Assembly: GCA_937877455.1 (NCBI GenBank)
Contig: CALFIU010000175.1
Coordinates: 1 to 52,891, forward strand
Length of the DNA stretch: 52,891 nucleotides
Direction of reading: 5' to 3'
From: an uncultured Bacteroidales bacterium
GTDB taxonomy: Bacteria; Bacteroidota; Bacteroidia; Bacteroidales; UBA3824
Shown piece after piece: positions 8,901-17,522 of this stretch. The stretch's first letter is position 1, and every line of letters starts with the position of its first letter. Both the position numbers and the translations under genes were made by a program. The notes below the pieces were generated by a model, which saw nothing but the letters and a program-made list of their open reading frames with translations, was not told the DNA's origin and searched no databases.

Positions 8901-9322
8901 ATCGAGGCGGTCTTATTCGTTGGACCCATCGAACCTGCCACAAAACGCGGTTTTTCGGGCGTGGAGTACTTGTCAGCCATTTCTCGGGCGTTTTTTGCAC
9001 CGTTGAAATTTATTTCATAAACAAACTTTTGGGTATTGTAATCCGCCTGCGAAATCGTCGTACCATTAAAAGTGTTGGTTTCGATAATGTCGCATCCAGC
9101 ATCTAAGTATCGTGAATGTATCTCTTTGATTACCTGCGGTTTGGTAATATTGAGAATATCATTGTTGCCCTTCATTTGGAGCGTTACGCCAACGAACCTC
9201 TCGCCGGTGAAATCCTCTTCCGAAAGGTTATATTGCTGAATAAGGCTTCCCATCGCGCCGTCAAGAAGGAGGACGCGGGAAGCAAGTTGCTGTTTTAATA
9301 TGTCGTAGCGAGGTGGTGTCAT
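5819..9322 (-). CDS. metH: Cobalamin-dependent methionine synthase
   Basis: Transfers the methyl group of methyltetrahydrofolate to homocysteine through methylcobalamin. Domains in order: homocysteine-binding barrel (DGAMGSLIQ; zinc cysteines in GLNCSFG and GGCCGTTPEH), pterin-binding barrel (NVGERCNVAGSRKF), cap plus B12-binding domain (GDVHDIGKNIV with the axial histidine), and SAM-binding activation domain (WGYAPDE, GIRPAIGYPSSP). 1167 residues, near normal length. The last 22 residues after MMVP (SRKSVGSILEIRRRGMWM) are out of frame because of a one-base deletion near 5874; the intact tail survives at 2551-2640. The gene starts 10 bp after the restored yhcG stop, so the two may be co-transcribed. 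Confidence 0.95.
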   Translation of the reverse strand: MTPPRYDILKQQLASRVLLLDGAMGSLIQQYNLSEEDFTGERFVGVTLQMKGNNDILNITKPQVIKEIHSRYLDAGCDIIETNTFNGTTISQADYNTQKFVYEINFNGAKNAREMADKYSTPEKPRFVAGSMGPTNKTASMSPDVNNPGFREVTFDDMVTAYTEQVRGLLDGGVDIFLVETCFDTINIKAALYAINQELEKRQIDKFPIMVSATIADKSGRTLAGQTVEALLYSVSHIDLLTIGLNCSFGARDLKPYLKILGEKSVFRISAHPNAGLPNQFGQYDQTPEMMQEQIQEYLDEGLVNIIGGCCGTTPEHCAKMAEILATAKPHRVPENPHEMRLSGLNPLIVSKKEKVFFNVGERCNVAGSRKFLRLINEKNYNEALEIARKEVEEGADIIDVNMDDAMLDAKAEMVTFLNLLKSEPDVAIKPVMIDSSKWDVIVAGLKCLQDKAIVNSISLKEGEEKFLDHAHTIQKFGAATVVMAFDEKGQADTFERRIEICSRAYKLLTERLNFNPEDIIFDPNVLAIATGISDHDNYAVDFIKTVTWIKANLPYAKISGGISNLSFSFRGNNPVREAMHSVFLHYAVAEGMDMGIVNPAAMVKYEDIDPELRPKVEDVVLNKFPEAGERLVEYAEIAKAKATGKKVEKDIEWRHLSVEERLQYALQKGISEFLPVDIEEALQKYPNPVEIIEKPLMNGMNIVGELFGAGKMFLPQVVKTARVMKQAVDILKPVIESKQSATASSGKIIMATVKGDVHDIGKNIVCVVMACNNFEVIDLGVMVPTEKIVEEAIAQKADAVGLSGLITPSLDEMINVVKAMEKAGLRIPVMIGGATTSELHTAVRIAPNYSGPVCYVKDASQNAYVATALITKNQEFMDKLKKRQAELQRQNAEPSAAQPVAESATNTNLPKLKFSNIVTPKTLDRLVLNNIDLNLLVPYINWKMFLIAWKIKENTPEAATTLADGRRILQEIIDQKLTTANAVFQIFAAKSEGNFVKLFSDETRQKCIETFEFPRQKKPGDDGFCYSLADFISPEKDYLGMFAATTGIGLDTSKDDDYKTIMKKLLTDRLVEALSEYLHREVRTRYWGYAPDESLSPDELIKGHYIGIRPAIGYPSSPNHQQKVQVFKLLDATAATGIELTESTMMVPSRKSVGSILEIRRRGMWM

Positions 9323-9331
9323 TTTATGTAA

Positions 9332-10532
9332 TTAAATCTCGTTTTCAGAAATAAGTTTTTTAAGTTGTTCGATGTCTGGCAGGGCGTTGCGGAGACGTTC
9401 GGGTAGGTCTTTCGACGTGCGGTATGTAGCCACGCCCATCGGCTTTGTCGTAATCTTGAATCATATATTCAACATAGGTCTTGTCGGCACTTTTGCAAAG
9501 AACGATGCCAATGGATGGATTTTCGTGAGGCTTGCGCACATAGTCATCCAAAAGCCGCAGATAACCGTTGAGTTCGCCCAAATAAATCTGTTTGAACGCT
9601 CCTGTTTTCAGTTCAATTGCCACCAAACAATTTAAATCGCGATTGTAAAACAGCAAATCAATCCTATGGTCGTGACCGGCAACTGTTATCGTGTACTGAT
9701 TGCCCACAAACAAAAAATCTTTGCCAAATTTCAATACAAATTTTTTGATATTGTCAACAATTTTCTGTTCCACAACAGTTTCGTTAACTTCCTCAATATC
9801 ACGCGCTCCGAGTTCTTCAACATTGATAAAATCAAGCATATATTGGTCTTTGAACGCAAGAATTGCCCTTTTTGCAAGGTTTCCCGATGGTAGCCGTTGT
9901 AAAAAATTGTTAGGCATCTGACCTTTTTTGCTATAAAAATTTTGTTTGATGCAATTTTTAATACCGTCAGGAGTCAGATGCTCGCGAGCGCAGACCGAGA
10001 TGTAGAACATACGCTCTTTACGGTCTTTGCATCCCACTAATATTTCATAATGATGTGTAAAACCAATACTTCTAAAATCATTGGCAGGGAATGCGTCAAT
10101 AGTCGGAAAATTGAACGGAAGCAAATCTATAATTTCGTCAGTTTTAACTGACGAAATTTCGCCCGTTTGAATGGACGAATTATTATCTTGTTCATTATCA
10201 GTATTTTGTAATTTGTCCGTTTTAACGGACGAATTTAAAACAGGGTCAAGTTCAGTCCATTCTTCATAAAAAGAACGCATACGTTTCATATTTGTTTCCG
10301 AATAACCCCTCAATCCGGGCATATCTTTTTTGAGAAGTTGGCTGATGGTTGCGATGGCGTGAGTTCCCCACTTACCGTTGCGGCTATTTTGCGATACAAA
10401 ACGTCCAATAGAGTAGTAGAGTGTCAGTTGGATATTGTTGACACCCTTTGCCGCCTCGTATTGTGCGCTCAGAATCGCATTTTTGATGGTTGTGGTCGCG
10501 CTGTTGTATGTTTGGATGTTGTTGTCTTGCAT
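9332..10532 (-). CDS. YhcG-like PDDEXK nuclease (DUF1016), frameshifted near its 3' end
   Basis: An N-terminal DUF1016 region (YEAAKGVNNIQLTLYYSIGRF) is followed by a PD-(D/E)XK nuclease domain with D and E-x-K in HRIDLLFYNRDLNCLVAIELK. Such proteins commonly accompany type I restriction genes. The ATG at 10532 is preceded by a good promoter. As sequenced the frame closes at 9360 after an Arg/Pro-rich tail; removing one base near 9443 restores MGVATYRTSKDLPERLRNAL and then PDIEQLKKLI, the normal family ending, with a stop at 9332-9334. The damage therefore affects about 40 C-terminal residues beyond the catalytic motifs, so partial activity is possible. Confidence 0.8.
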
Positions 10533-10553
10533 TTTATTGTCTGTTTTCCAACG

Positions 10554-10584
10554 CAAAATTACATTTTTTCCCCCATTATGCAAA
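10554..10584 (-). promoter_or_regulatory. Promoter of yhcG-like gene
   Basis: Minus-strand TTTG (10581-10584), 19 nt, then TAATTTTG (10554-10561); the start codon is about 20 nt downstream. Divergent from the hsdM promoter within the same 90-bp gap. Confidence 0.65.
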
Positions 10585-10592
10585 ATTATTCT

Positions 10593-10600
10593 TACCTTTG
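10593..10600 (+). promoter_or_regulatory. -7 element (TACCTTTG) of hsdM
   Basis: Matches TAnnTTTG and is 22 bp upstream of the hsdM ATG at 10623. The two divergent promoters nearly overlap, so hsdM and yhcG expression may compete. Confidence 0.6.
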
Positions 10601-10622
10601 TGGCAACTTACATTTGATAAAC

Positions 10623-12725
10623 ATGAGCATTTCACAAAATACTATTTCCGACCCGTGGGACGATTCCCCGATGGACGTTACCAAAGAAGTCAACTTCATT
10701 TGGTCGATTGCCAACAAACTTAGAGGTACTTATCAGAGCGACAAGTACAAGAATGTCATTATCCCTATGACAATAATCAGGCGGTTTGAATGTGCTTTGG
10801 AGCCTACCAAAAAGGCTGTGTTAGACAAGGTGACTGCCAATCCCGACGAACCCGCCAAATCGCTGTACAAGGTGTCGGGGTTTCATTTTTACAACAAAAG
10901 CCGGTACACACTTGCGCGACTTGTAGATGATGCCGACAACCTCGCATCCAATTTCAAGAGTTACATCGGCGATTTTTCCGAAAATGTGCAAAACATCATC
11001 AAAAACCTTGAATTTGAAAAGGAAATCGACAAGATGGAAAAGCACGACCGCTTGTACGCTGTGGTAAAGGCGTTTAGCGAGATAGACCTCGACCCTTCTA
11101 AGATTGACAACATGACCATGGGATATATCTTTGAGGAGTTGATACGAAAATTCTCTGAAAATGCCGAGGCGGGCGACCATTACACCGGACGCGACATCAT
11201 CAAACTTATGGTGTCGGTGCTTACTGCCGAAGGTTGCGACGATATTTTCGACAATGCCAAGGTAATCACCATTCTCGACCAAGCTTCGGGAACGGGCGGT
11301 ATGCTCTCTATTGCAAATAGTTACATCAAACGCATGAACCCTTCGGCAGACATCCGCCTCTTTTCGCAGGAAATAAACCCCGAATCTTACGCCATGTGCT
11401 TTGCCGAGATGCTTATCCGTGGTCAAAACGCCGACAATATCCGTCTGCAAGACTCAATGAAAATGGATTGTTTCCCCGATACCAAAATGCGTTTTGTGAT
11501 TGAAAATCCGCCATTTGGCACGGCGTGGGGCGGCAAAGATGCGGCAGAGGGCTGCGAAAATGCGGTTAATGTCGAAGTAAAAAAAGGTAGTTCGGGACGT
11601 TTCCCAGCCGGTGCGCCGGGCACGGGCGATATGCAGTTGCTCTTTGTGCAGTCGGCATTAGACAAACTCGACGACACCTGCGGACGGTGCGCAATCATCG
11701 AAAACGGCTCGCCGCTATTTACCGGCGGCACATCGTCGGGCGAATCGCAGATAAGGCGTTGGCTGTTGCAAAACGACTATTTGGAAGCCATCATACAGCT
11801 CTCAACCGATATGTTTTATAATACCGGCATTGCCACATACATCTGGATTCTATCGAAATGCAAATCTGAAAAACGCAAGGGCAAAGTGCAACTGATTGAC
11901 GCTTCGGGATTCAAACACGCATTGCGCAAATCGTTGGGCAACAAGCGAAACGAAATTTCGCCCAACGACCGTATGGCTATCACCAAATTGTATTCCGACT
12001 TTGAGGAAAACGAATTTTGCCAGATACACTCAAACGAGGACTTCATGTATCGCGAATATTCAGTAATGCAGCCATTGCAGCGCAGTTATGCCATCACCGA
12101 GGAGCGCATCGGCAACATGATTTCGTCGGGTGCGCTCTCCGCCCTCTACGACGAGGCAAAAGTGGCGGAACTCGAAGGCAAAGAAGAACTTTCGGGCAAG
12201 GAAAAAGACCGTCTCGATAGTTACGCAGCCAGCAAGCCGGTGTATGATTCAATAATAGAAACGCTCAACAACGCCGTTTCCGACAAGGTTTACAACAATC
12301 CCAAAACCTTCGTCCCAGTATTGGCAAAACTCCTCGCTGACAAATACAACGGCAAAGACCTCGCAAAATTTGTAGAAAAAGTAGCCAAGGGCCTCTCCAA
12401 GATGGACAAAAACGCCGAAATCCAGCGCGACAAAGCCGGCAACATCATCTACGACCCCGACAGCAAGGACATCGAAATTGTGCCTTACAAAACCGACATC
12501 GACGACTATATGAAGGCGGAAGTATTGCCGCACGTGCCCGACGCCCAATATTTCTTTGAAGAAGACCTCTCCAAAAAGAAACCCGTTGTCAAAACCGGCG
12601 CAGAAATCCCCTTCACCCGCTATTTCTACAAATACCAAGAGCCAACCCCGTCCGACGAACTCCAAAAACAGTTTTTGGACTTGGAAAAATCGGTAAATGA
12701 GAGGATAACGAAATTGTTTAACTAA
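10623..12725 (+). CDS. hsdM: Type I restriction-modification, DNA methyltransferase subunit HsdM
   Basis: N6-adenine methyltransferase subunit of a type I complex (M2S or R2M2S). It shows an N-terminal helical region (VNFIWSIANKLRG), SAM motif I (LDQASGTGGML) and catalytic motif IV (ENPPFG), with a long C-terminal extension to 700 residues. The frame is open further upstream, but the ATG at 10623 is preceded by a promoter and begins a family-like sequence, so that start is used. It is the first gene of the locus; hsdS and hsdR are downstream but separated by accessory genes. Confidence 0.92.
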   Translation: MSISQNTISDPWDDSPMDVTKEVNFIWSIANKLRGTYQSDKYKNVIIPMTIIRRFECALEPTKKAVLDKVTANPDEPAKSLYKVSGFHFYNKSRYTLARLVDDADNLASNFKSYIGDFSENVQNIIKNLEFEKEIDKMEKHDRLYAVVKAFSEIDLDPSKIDNMTMGYIFEELIRKFSENAEAGDHYTGRDIIKLMVSVLTAEGCDDIFDNAKVITILDQASGTGGMLSIANSYIKRMNPSADIRLFSQEINPESYAMCFAEMLIRGQNADNIRLQDSMKMDCFPDTKMRFVIENPPFGTAWGGKDAAEGCENAVNVEVKKGSSGRFPAGAPGTGDMQLLFVQSALDKLDDTCGRCAIIENGSPLFTGGTSSGESQIRRWLLQNDYLEAIIQLSTDMFYNTGIATYIWILSKCKSEKRKGKVQLIDASGFKHALRKSLGNKRNEISPNDRMAITKLYSDFEENEFCQIHSNEDFMYREYSVMQPLQRSYAITEERIGNMISSGALSALYDEAKVAELEGKEELSGKEKDRLDSYAASKPVYDSIIETLNNAVSDKVYNNPKTFVPVLAKLLADKYNGKDLAKFVEKVAKGLSKMDKNAEIQRDKAGNIIYDPDSKDIEIVPYKTDIDDYMKAEVLPHVPDAQYFFEEDLSKKKPVVKTGAEIPFTRYFYKYQEPTPSDELQKQFLDLEKSVNERITKLFN

Positions 12726-12744
12726 GAAAAAGTTGTTATATTTG
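12714..12744 (+). promoter_or_regulatory. Promoter ahead of the 12771 gene
   Basis: TTG at 12714-12716, 20 nt, then TATATTTG at 12737-12744. It overlaps the hsdM stop and suggests the accessory pair plus hsdS can be transcribed independently of hsdM. Confidence 0.6.
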
Positions 12745-12770
12745 CAGCAAGAATAATGGAGGACTGAAAT

Positions 12771-13556
12771 ATGGATGCAAAATCTGTAAATAAGCAATTG
12801 AAGGACTTGTACGACCATTGGCTGAACAAAGATTTAGCCAACAAATACGACATCAAGGAATACACATACCCTGTTTTGATGAAATGCAATTCAAAATATT
12901 GCGATAGCCAGACTAAGATATTGTTCATCGAACAAGAGACAAAAGATTGGTTCACAGGCAACGATGGCTACAAATCAACGCCTAAGTCCAAAACAACATA
13001 TCCATTGAGGCAGAGAACAATGTATAATATAGATGCATTGATGGATTGGTATGATAAATCCTATGAAAAACTAACAAACAAAGTTAGTTCTACCGATTAT
13101 TTTGAAAAAATAATGGTAAAAATCTCTCAAACAATTAATTCAAAATTCGATTGTCTGTGGACTTCTGTAACCAAAATTGACCGCAAATCAAACAATTATC
13201 CAGATAGAAAAGAATTGCATTATTGCGAGGACATCAATCTTAGCATTTTGGTTCGTGAGATTGAATACGCAAATCCGGATGTAATCGTGTATGCAACTGG
13301 TACAAGCAACAATAATGACATTTCCACTATCAAAAACATAGTTGGCAGAGATACATTGTTTATTCCAATTAAAGAAGACAAACAAATATCTCTTGTCACA
13401 AAACAAAACATCGGAAAACTTGTTGTAAGAATTCCCGATTTTTCTTGGAGTGCCAACACTTTGTCTCAAACACTATCAACCCTAATCAAAAACAACGTAT
13501 ATGCTTACTCATATCCAACTAACAAATTTCAGGATTCACAAATCTACAGATATTAA
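12771..13556 (+). CDS. Uncharacterised protein in type I locus, possible uracil-glycosylase-like fold
   Basis: 261 residues, no firm family. An early strand motif ILFIEQETKDWF and a late VIVYATGTSNNN are reminiscent of uracil-DNA-glycosylase-fold proteins that open with a 'LFVGQET' strand; that resemblance is only suggestive. No membrane segment or signal. Its last 56 bp overlap the next gene in a different frame, so the two are tightly coupled and probably function together. It is more A/T-rich than hsdM, in keeping with later insertion between hsdM and hsdS. Confidence 0.6.
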   Translation: MDAKSVNKQLKDLYDHWLNKDLANKYDIKEYTYPVLMKCNSKYCDSQTKILFIEQETKDWFTGNDGYKSTPKSKTTYPLRQRTMYNIDALMDWYDKSYEKLTNKVSSTDYFEKIMVKISQTINSKFDCLWTSVTKIDRKSNNYPDRKELHYCEDINLSILVREIEYANPDVIVYATGTSNNNDISTIKNIVGRDTLFIPIKEDKQISLVTKQNIGKLVVRIPDFSWSANTLSQTLSTLIKNNVYAYSYPTNKFQDSQIYRY

Positions 13557-15345
13557 TATTGTAGATACGTTTTCTGCGTTGGTCGGCAAGAACGACATTG
13601 GCAAGTCTTCTGTTTTGGAGGCATTGGACATTCTGTGTAATAGTGGAAAATCTATTTCAGAGGATGACAAAACGCAGGGTGGCACAGCCCCTGCCAATAT
13701 TTTGTGCAAATTAAAAAACGGTACAATATTGGACTATTCTTCACCAACCATTGAAGATGACAGAAGGGCGGCAAATATCTCTTTCTATAAATTTGGTGTT
13801 GACGACAATAATCATTTCATTGATTTAAATCAGAATTTAAACTCATTGGTCAATTCCTGCCATCAATTCGTTGAAACAATATATCCGTATCATTTTGATA
13901 AAAAAAAGGTTGAAGACTTATTAAATATCTTTATCAATTTAGGCAAATTGTATTCTGTAACACAATCCCAACCAATAAAAGATTTTATTAGTGGGTATAT
14001 GAGTGGCAACAGAGACTTGCAAAAAATTATCGCTAATAAATGGCGGTTAAACTCTCTCTGTACCAATTCTGACGAAAAAATCATCTTATATACTTTATTC
14101 GGTATTCTATCTCAGTTTGAACCTAATATTCAAAAAGTAATCAAATGTTCAGGGTTGACAAAAAAAGCGAAACAAATAATTAGACAATTCAAAAAGACTG
14201 GAGACTCTAATATTTTTTTCAATATTACAGAACGGAAACTTGATGAGGTTGCATTCCTAATAAATGACAACGATATTAGAGAATTAGAGAATCAGCCATT
14301 GTTTATCTATTGGGTTGATGAAAAAAATCCTGAGCCAGTTTCTGACTTAGATTGGGAAAATTTCAAAAAATTAGTTAAAAATACGTTTTTGAATGGAGAT
14401 AGACATATAAACAATATTCCATTTTTCATAGAGAATCAAGATTTAGAAGATCTTTTTTTTGAAGGTTCATTTGAAGATATTTCGTCAAAATCAACTGAAA
14501 TTTTGACGAGAGTAGATCAATTTATCGCATCAGACAGACAAAAAGATATCGCATTTTTTGGGGAAGAATACTTGAATAGTTTTGGTTCAATGAATATCAA
14601 ATTATCCAAAAGAGGTTCGGGATTCAAACGTCTTTGTGAGATTTATTATTTCACAATGAGCAAACTATCTGAATTTTCTATCAATGGAGGACCAATCATC
14701 CTCGCCGTTGAAGAGCCCGAAATATCTTTGCATCCATCGCAACAAAGGGATATTGTAAATAGGTTGCAGGATATTCTGAATCTGCCAAATACACAAGTTA
14801 TCATTTCAACCCATTCGCCATTCATCGTCAACGAGTTGAAAATCTCATCCATCACGGTATTGAAACGCAAAAAAGACAGCCAAGGCAACGAACTTGACGA
14901 AATAGAGCCAAATCCGTTGAATGATAGATTATTGAAAAAACCGCTACTTTGCGAAATCAACTATTTGGCTTTCAAGGCAGCGTCTTACGATTACCATATC
15001 GCGCTATTTGGTTTGATAATCAATTTGATTAACACAAAATTCGGTTTCTGCGACATCGAGCATATTGATTCAAAATGCCTCAAAAACGAACCGTTTAAGT
15101 CATTAACTTCGTTTCATACATATTTTAGAACAGGCAAAGACGAGAAACTAATCGTAAGGAAGCCTGCCGAAACTGACCCATTAAAGAAATATGTCAATGA
15201 CGATTATTCTCTCCAATATTGTGTGCGAAACTATATCGACCATCCTCACGAAATCAATAGTGATTTTGGGAAAATGAATATAGTGGAAACATCAATAAAA
15301 CAGATGATTAACATAATCACTGCACTAAAAAAATTACCCGACTAA
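13501..15345 (+). CDS. OLD-like AAA/ABC ATPase with C-terminal HEPN-like R-x4-H motif
   Basis: N-terminal SMC/RecF-like ATPase: starts MLTHIQLTNFRIH, P-loop GKNDIGKSS (residues 29-37), Walker B ILAVEEPEISLHP, H-loop STHSPFIVNEL. A long helical insert separates the halves. After the ATPase there is no TOPRIM signature; instead the last 46 residues contain CVRNYIDHPHEI, an R-x4-H pattern (R576, H581) of the type used by HEPN ribonucleases. Residing between hsdM and hsdS, it recalls PrrC/RloC-type anticodon nucleases and RloA-like ATPases linked to type I restriction systems. The ATPase call is firm; the RNase part is inference. Confidence 0.8.
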   Translation: MLTHIQLTNFRIHKSTDINIVDTFSALVGKNDIGKSSVLEALDILCNSGKSISEDDKTQGGTAPANILCKLKNGTILDYSSPTIEDDRRAANISFYKFGVDDNNHFIDLNQNLNSLVNSCHQFVETIYPYHFDKKKVEDLLNIFINLGKLYSVTQSQPIKDFISGYMSGNRDLQKIIANKWRLNSLCTNSDEKIILYTLFGILSQFEPNIQKVIKCSGLTKKAKQIIRQFKKTGDSNIFFNITERKLDEVAFLINDNDIRELENQPLFIYWVDEKNPEPVSDLDWENFKKLVKNTFLNGDRHINNIPFFIENQDLEDLFFEGSFEDISSKSTEILTRVDQFIASDRQKDIAFFGEEYLNSFGSMNIKLSKRGSGFKRLCEIYYFTMSKLSEFSINGGPIILAVEEPEISLHPSQQRDIVNRLQDILNLPNTQVIISTHSPFIVNELKISSITVLKRKKDSQGNELDEIEPNPLNDRLLKKPLLCEINYLAFKAASYDYHIALFGLIINLINTKFGFCDIEHIDSKCLKNEPFKSLTSFHTYFRTGKDEKLIVRKPAETDPLKKYVNDDYSLQYCVRNYIDHPHEINSDFGKMNIVETSIKQMINIITALKKLPD

Positions 15346-15349
15346 CAAA

Positions 15350-16618
15350 ATGAAAAACTCTAACATACAATGGATTGGCGAAATTCCTGATGATTGGGAG
15401 GTAACTAAAATTGGGCAATTGTATCAATTGCGCAATCAGAAAGTCAGCGATAGAGATTATCCACCATTGTCCGTAACAATGAATGGCATAGTTCCTCAGA
15501 TGGAGCATGTTGCGAAAACCAATGCCCACGATGATAGGAAATTGGTAAAAAAAGGTGATTTTGCCATTAATAGCCGTTCTGATAGACGCGGCTCTTGTGG
15601 TATTTCAAAATATGATGGTTCAGTTTCATTGATTAATACAGTTTTGCAGCCATTAAATGAAATGAATCCTAATTATTATGATTGGCTTTTTCATACAGTA
15701 CAATTTGCTGACGAGTTCTATAAATGGGGGCATGGCATTGTAGATGACTTATGGTCAACTAATTGGCAAGATATGAAGAATATCTCTGTTTGTGTCCCTC
15801 CCCTTTCCACCCAAACCTCTATCGCCACCTATCTCGACTCGAAATGTTCTCAGATAGACGGTTTGATTGCGGATATTAACAAACAGATTGAAACCCTCAA
15901 CGAGTTGAAAAAATCTACTATCACAGAGGCTGTTACAAAAGGTTTGAACAAAAATGCAAAACTCAAAGACAGCGGTATTCAGTGGATTGGCAGGATTCCG
16001 GAAGGGTGGAAAGTGACGAAAATAGGTTTTATTGCGGATACTTGTAGCGGAGGAACTCCCCCGTCAAGCAATGCAGATTTTTTTGATGGAGATATAAAAT
16101 GGGTTTGCTCATACGACCTTCACGAGAAAGGAATAATAGATACGGAAAAGCATCTAACAAATATTGGGGCTTCTATGATAGCTGGCAAAATCCAAATGCC
16201 AAATAGCATATTAATTGCTATGTATGGAGGAGATGGAACTATCGGTAACTCAGGTTTTTTATTAGTCAAAGCAAGAACTAATCAGGCTGTGTGCAGTATT
16301 CATTTCGACGAGACAATCATTATTCCTTTATACGCATTCTTTTTTATTCGTTTTTTACGTCCATTTTGGATGTATTATGCACAAGGGAGTAGAAAAGATC
16401 CAAATATCAATCAAGAGATTGTAAAAAATATGAAAATCTTGACTCCCCCCCTTGCCGAACAGCGCGCCATCGCGACGTATTTGGATACGAAATGTTCGGA
16501 ATTTGACAGCATCATCAGCGACAAGCAAAAGCAAATCAGCACGTTGGAGGCATACAAAAAATCATTGATTTACGAATATGTAACGGGGAAAAACGTCCCA
16601 CCCGTAATTGATAATTAG
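15350..16618 (+). CDS. hsdS: Type I restriction-modification, specificity subunit HsdS
   Basis: Recognises the bipartite target for the HsdM/HsdR complex. It has two target-recognition domains, each opened by the same motif (IQWIGEIPDDWEVTKIG near residue 5 and IQWIGRIPEGWKVTKIG near 203) and each closed by a conserved helix (ATYLDSKCSQIDGLI; ATYLDTKCSEFDSII). 422 residues is full length. It begins 4 bp after the ATPase stop, so the two are one operon. The internal near-repeat of the domain borders would permit domain shuffling. Confidence 0.92.
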   Translation: MKNSNIQWIGEIPDDWEVTKIGQLYQLRNQKVSDRDYPPLSVTMNGIVPQMEHVAKTNAHDDRKLVKKGDFAINSRSDRRGSCGISKYDGSVSLINTVLQPLNEMNPNYYDWLFHTVQFADEFYKWGHGIVDDLWSTNWQDMKNISVCVPPLSTQTSIATYLDSKCSQIDGLIADINKQIETLNELKKSTITEAVTKGLNKNAKLKDSGIQWIGRIPEGWKVTKIGFIADTCSGGTPPSSNADFFDGDIKWVCSYDLHEKGIIDTEKHLTNIGASMIAGKIQMPNSILIAMYGGDGTIGNSGFLLVKARTNQAVCSIHFDETIIIPLYAFFFIRFLRPFWMYYAQGSRKDPNINQEIVKNMKILTPPLAEQRAIATYLDTKCSEFDSIISDKQKQISTLEAYKKSLIYEYVTGKNVPPVIDN

Positions 16619-16645
16619 AATAAAAATTGAATTTAACGGGGCGTG

Positions 16646-16793
16646 ACGGGCGGACACGCAGGTCCGCCCCAACAGTCCGCCCAATTGGAGGAAGGAGGGA
16701 AGAATGGACGGCTTCGCCGTCCATTCTTCCCTCCTCATTCAATTTTTTTTATAACGGTTCCTTTCGTTGGGGCGGACCTACGTGTCCGCCCGT
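16646..16793. repeat. REP/BIME-like GC-rich inverted repeats next to RAYT gene
   Basis: Outer arms of about 28 bp (16646-16673 and 16766-16793) are near-perfect inverted copies, with GGTCCGCCCC on the left arm mirrored by GGGGCGGACC on the right. They enclose a hairpin at 16694-16734 with a perfect 19-bp stem and a TTC loop. GC content is far above the flanks. The arrangement beside a Y1 transposase gene is that of REP palindromes mobilised by RAYTs. Confidence 0.8.
16694..16734. terminator. 19-bp perfect hairpin downstream of hsdS
   Basis: Stem 16694-16712 / 16716-16734 with loop TTC, followed within a few bases by a run of eight T's (16743-16750). Likely both the core of the REP element and a bidirectional transcription barrier between hsdS and the RAYT gene. 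Confidence 0.65.
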
Positions 16794-16827
16794 TCCGCCC
16801 GTTACGCCCGTTACGCCCGTTACGCCC
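16792..16827. repeat. Tandem 9-bp repeats (GTTACGCCC, 4 units)
   Basis: One GTTCCGCCC and three GTTACGCCC units in direct tandem at the right edge of the REP-like element. Related sequence (CCCGTAACG, GTCCGCCC) recurs just after the RAYT stop at about 17420-17440. Confidence 0.8.
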
Positions 16828-16858
16828 GTTACTTTCCATCTCCTTATCCAATAAAAAA

Positions 16859-16889
16859 TTGCCACAATCATTAAAAAAAATTATATTTG
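16859..16889 (+). promoter_or_regulatory. Promoter of RAYT gene
   Basis: TTG at 16859-16861, 20 nt, then TATATTTG at 16882-16889; the ATG follows at 16914. Confidence 0.6.
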
Positions 16890-16913
16890 CATCCAACAAA
16901 AAAACATAAAGCG

Positions 16914-17420
16914 ATGAAAACGAATGACATATTACCAAATCGTCAGAGCCACCGTCTGCAAAATTATGATTATAGTCAGCGGGGGTTGTATTTTTTGACC
17001 CTGTGCAGTCAAAATAGGGAACGATTGTTTGGACGTATCGAAAACCATAAAAATATTTTGAACGATGCTGGCGTCATGGTAGAAAAATGGTATAATGAAC
17101 TGCCTAACAAATATCAGAATATCAAATGTTTGGAGCATGTGGTAATGCCAAATCATTTTCATTGTATCATTCACATCACCAATCAACAAGAAAATACAGT
17201 TGGAAACATTGTGCGTTGGTTCAAGACCATGACCACAAATGAATACATCCGTGGCGTCAAAAAAAACGGTTGGCAAAGGTTCAACAAAACATTATGGCAA
17301 CGGGATTATTACGACATCATCATCAGAAACGAAGATATGTATTTAAAAATTGCAGAATACATCAAAACCAATCCCGAAAGATGGAACGATGACCGATTTA
17401 ATGAACAGGAGGAACGGTAG
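16914..17420 (+). CDS. REP-associated tyrosine transposase (RAYT, Y1 family)
   Basis: Single-strand endonuclease of the HUH Y1 family that processes REP palindromes. The HUH motif is H81-F-H83 in VMPNHFHCIIHI, and the catalytic tyrosine is likely in the helix YLKIAEYIKTNPERW. The start at 16914 (MKTNDILPNRQSHR) is preferred over a frame extension to 16887 because it follows a promoter. About 168 residues, full length. The REP-like inverted repeats on its left and related GC-rich sequence on its right are its probable substrates. It interrupts the hsd locus between hsdS and the AlbA-like gene. Confidence 0.88.
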   Translation: MKTNDILPNRQSHRLQNYDYSQRGLYFLTLCSQNRERLFGRIENHKNILNDAGVMVEKWYNELPNKYQNIKCLEHVVMPNHFHCIIHITNQQENTVGNIVRWFKTMTTNEYIRGVKKNGWQRFNKTLWQRDYYDIIIRNEDMYLKIAEYIKTNPERWNDDRFNEQEER

Positions 17421-17522
17421 CCCGTAACGACGTCCGCCCATTTATTTTATTTTTCAAAAATTTTTTGCCATTATACCAAGATTTTATAATTTAGGAGTGT
17501 GAAATAAAACGATATTTTAACG

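Noticed and set aside
10338..10622. Extension of hsdM to an upstream start at 10338
   Set aside because: It would run antisense through the start of yhcG and across both divergent promoters; the extension has no family similarity.
16627..16938. Several short frames encoding Val-Thr-Pro or Gly-Arg-Asn repeats
   Set aside because: They are translations of the REP-like palindromes and the 9-bp tandem repeats, in all frames and both strands.
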